Assembly: GCA_041908795.1 (NCBI GenBank)
Contig: JAYRER010000013.1
Span: forward strand, 1 to 5,658
Direction of reading: 5' to 3'
Source: CAYLHB01 sp041908795
Lineage (GTDB): Bacteria; Patescibacteriota; Minisyncoccia; Phycocordibacterales; UBA12088
DNA: 5,658 nt
The notes under the pieces were generated by a model. The model searched no databases. It worked only from the letters and a program-made list of their open reading frames with translations, and was not told where the DNA came from. Position 1 is the first letter of the stretch; each line of letters begins with the position of its first letter. The position numbers and the translations under genes were made by a program. This document shows positions 5,146-5,658 of the stretch, piece by piece.

Positions 5146-5657
5146 TGTACGGGGGGGTGCCCTCGAAGCCAGTCTTTGTAGTCCATCTCTTTTTTCCCCT
5201 CAGGCACCACAGCAAGAATGCGGAAGGCGCCATCAAGATACTCTGCATCGGTCACTTTGACGCGCGCACCCTTTGCGTCAAAAAAATAGGTACCCGGCCA
5301 GCCGTCGTTTGCACAAAATGTAAGATAGTTCTTGTAGGGGGTGTCGGTAAAGTCTAGTTTTCCATCTTCCTTTGTGAATTTACGCGTGAAGGTGGCGTGC
5401 TCGTGGTCCTGCTCTCCCTCATCTATTTCAGAGCGCACCCATGGCATAAGAGCCTCCGCGAGCAGGCGCCCACCCTCTCGAAACAAGATTTCAACGAGAA
5501 CCCTTCCGCGCACAGGCCACTCCTCAAGAGCCACAGATGCCTGCGCCACAATGGGGCCATGGTCAACCTCTTCGTCAAGTTTAATGATACTGACCCCCAG
5601 CTCATAACGAGCGTCGGCAAGGATGGCGGAGCGAATGGGGGACGGGCCACGAAATTT
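5142..5657 (-). CDS. fmt: methionyl-tRNA formyltransferase, C-terminal part (5' end outside window)
   Basis: On the minus strand the frame is open from the window edge to TAG (5144-5142), giving 171 residues; the GTG at 5549 is an internal valine, not the start. The visible part begins with KFRGPSPIRSAILADARYE, the loop after the active-site segment, and continues with LGVSIIKLDEEVDHGPIVAQ. The Asp of DHGP (codon 5564-5562) corresponds to the catalytic Asp of the formyltransferase fold. Then come a helix, ATFTRKFTKEDGKLDF, a WPGTYFF motif and a short C-terminal OB-like domain ending in HPPVH. The product uses 10-formyl-THF to formylate initiator Met-tRNA. The Asn and His of the active site and the start lie beyond the window. 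A C7 run (5157-5151 in this strand) sits in the last codons. It converges with the HPF gene and shares CTAG with it. Confidence 0.93.
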   Translation of the reverse strand, partial: KFRGPSPIRSAILADARYELGVSIIKLDEEVDHGPIVAQASVALEEWPVRGRVLVEILFREGGRLLAEALMPWVRSEIDEGEQDHEHATFTRKFTKEDGKLDFTDTPYKNYLTFCANDGWPGTYFFDAKGARVKVTDAEYLDGAFRILAVVPEGKKEMDYKDWLRGHPPVH

Positions 5658-5658
5658 A

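Noticed and set aside
5156..5208. GGTGCC (5156-5161) and GGCACC (5203-5208) as a terminator for HPF
   Set aside because: Six pairs around a 41-nt loop inside the fmt coding region, with no T run behind it, is most likely chance.
5145..5607. Plus-strand open frames opposite fmt
   Set aside because: The minus-strand translation matches methionyl-tRNA formyltransferase throughout, so these are shadows.

Overview
The window looks like a fragment of a small, gene-dense bacterial genome of the Candidate Phyla Radiation (Patescibacteria), most likely a parcubacterial lineage. This is inferred from gene style: very tight or overlapping genes, few Shine-Dalgarno sequences, small proteins of conserved-hypothetical type, an S16 protein with an added tail, and a short HPF/RaiA protein. 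UGA is used as a stop (998-1000, 4787-4789), so the UGA-glycine code of Absconditabacteria/Gracilibacteria does not apply. Placement below the CPR level is not secure from this window.

Layout. Positions 1-564 hold the C-terminal part of a multi-pass EamA/DMT-type membrane protein whose start lies outside the window. After a 61-bp gap comes a compact three-gene unit (626-3469): a membrane-anchored, cysteine-rich small protein; a 258-residue protein of unknown function; and a sensor histidine kinase with about nine membrane spans. The first two genes overlap by 4 bp (GTGA) and the second and third by about 11 bp, so they are probably co-transcribed and translationally coupled. No response regulator is visible. 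This unit is the most likely place for something undescribed: an envelope-facing Cys-rich protein and an unknown protein tied to a multi-pass kinase.

A near-consensus sigma-70 promoter (TTGATA, 17 bp, TATAAT), whose -35 lies inside the last codons of the kinase gene, drives rpsP (ribosomal protein S16, 3555-3911). A 40-bp gap with a hairpin and a -10-like sequence follows. Then comes a second overlapping set on the same strand: a secreted or membrane-anchored PEBP/YbhB-family protein (3952-4560), a DUF167/YggU protein (4538-4789) and a short ribosome hibernation factor of the HPF/RaiA family (4786-5145). The PEBP and HPF genes each have a -10-like sequence ending 4 to 9 nt before ATG and share the 11-mer ACGGCATGAAA at their starts, suggesting leaderless transcription.

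The HPF gene converges with fmt (methionyl-tRNA formyltransferase, minus strand, 5142 to beyond the window end); the two stop codons share the palindrome CTAG. The right half of the window is therefore translation-related (S16, HPF, Fmt) and the left half membrane and signalling. No tRNA, rRNA, CRISPR array or mobile element was seen, and no gene-free stretch exceeds 100 bp.
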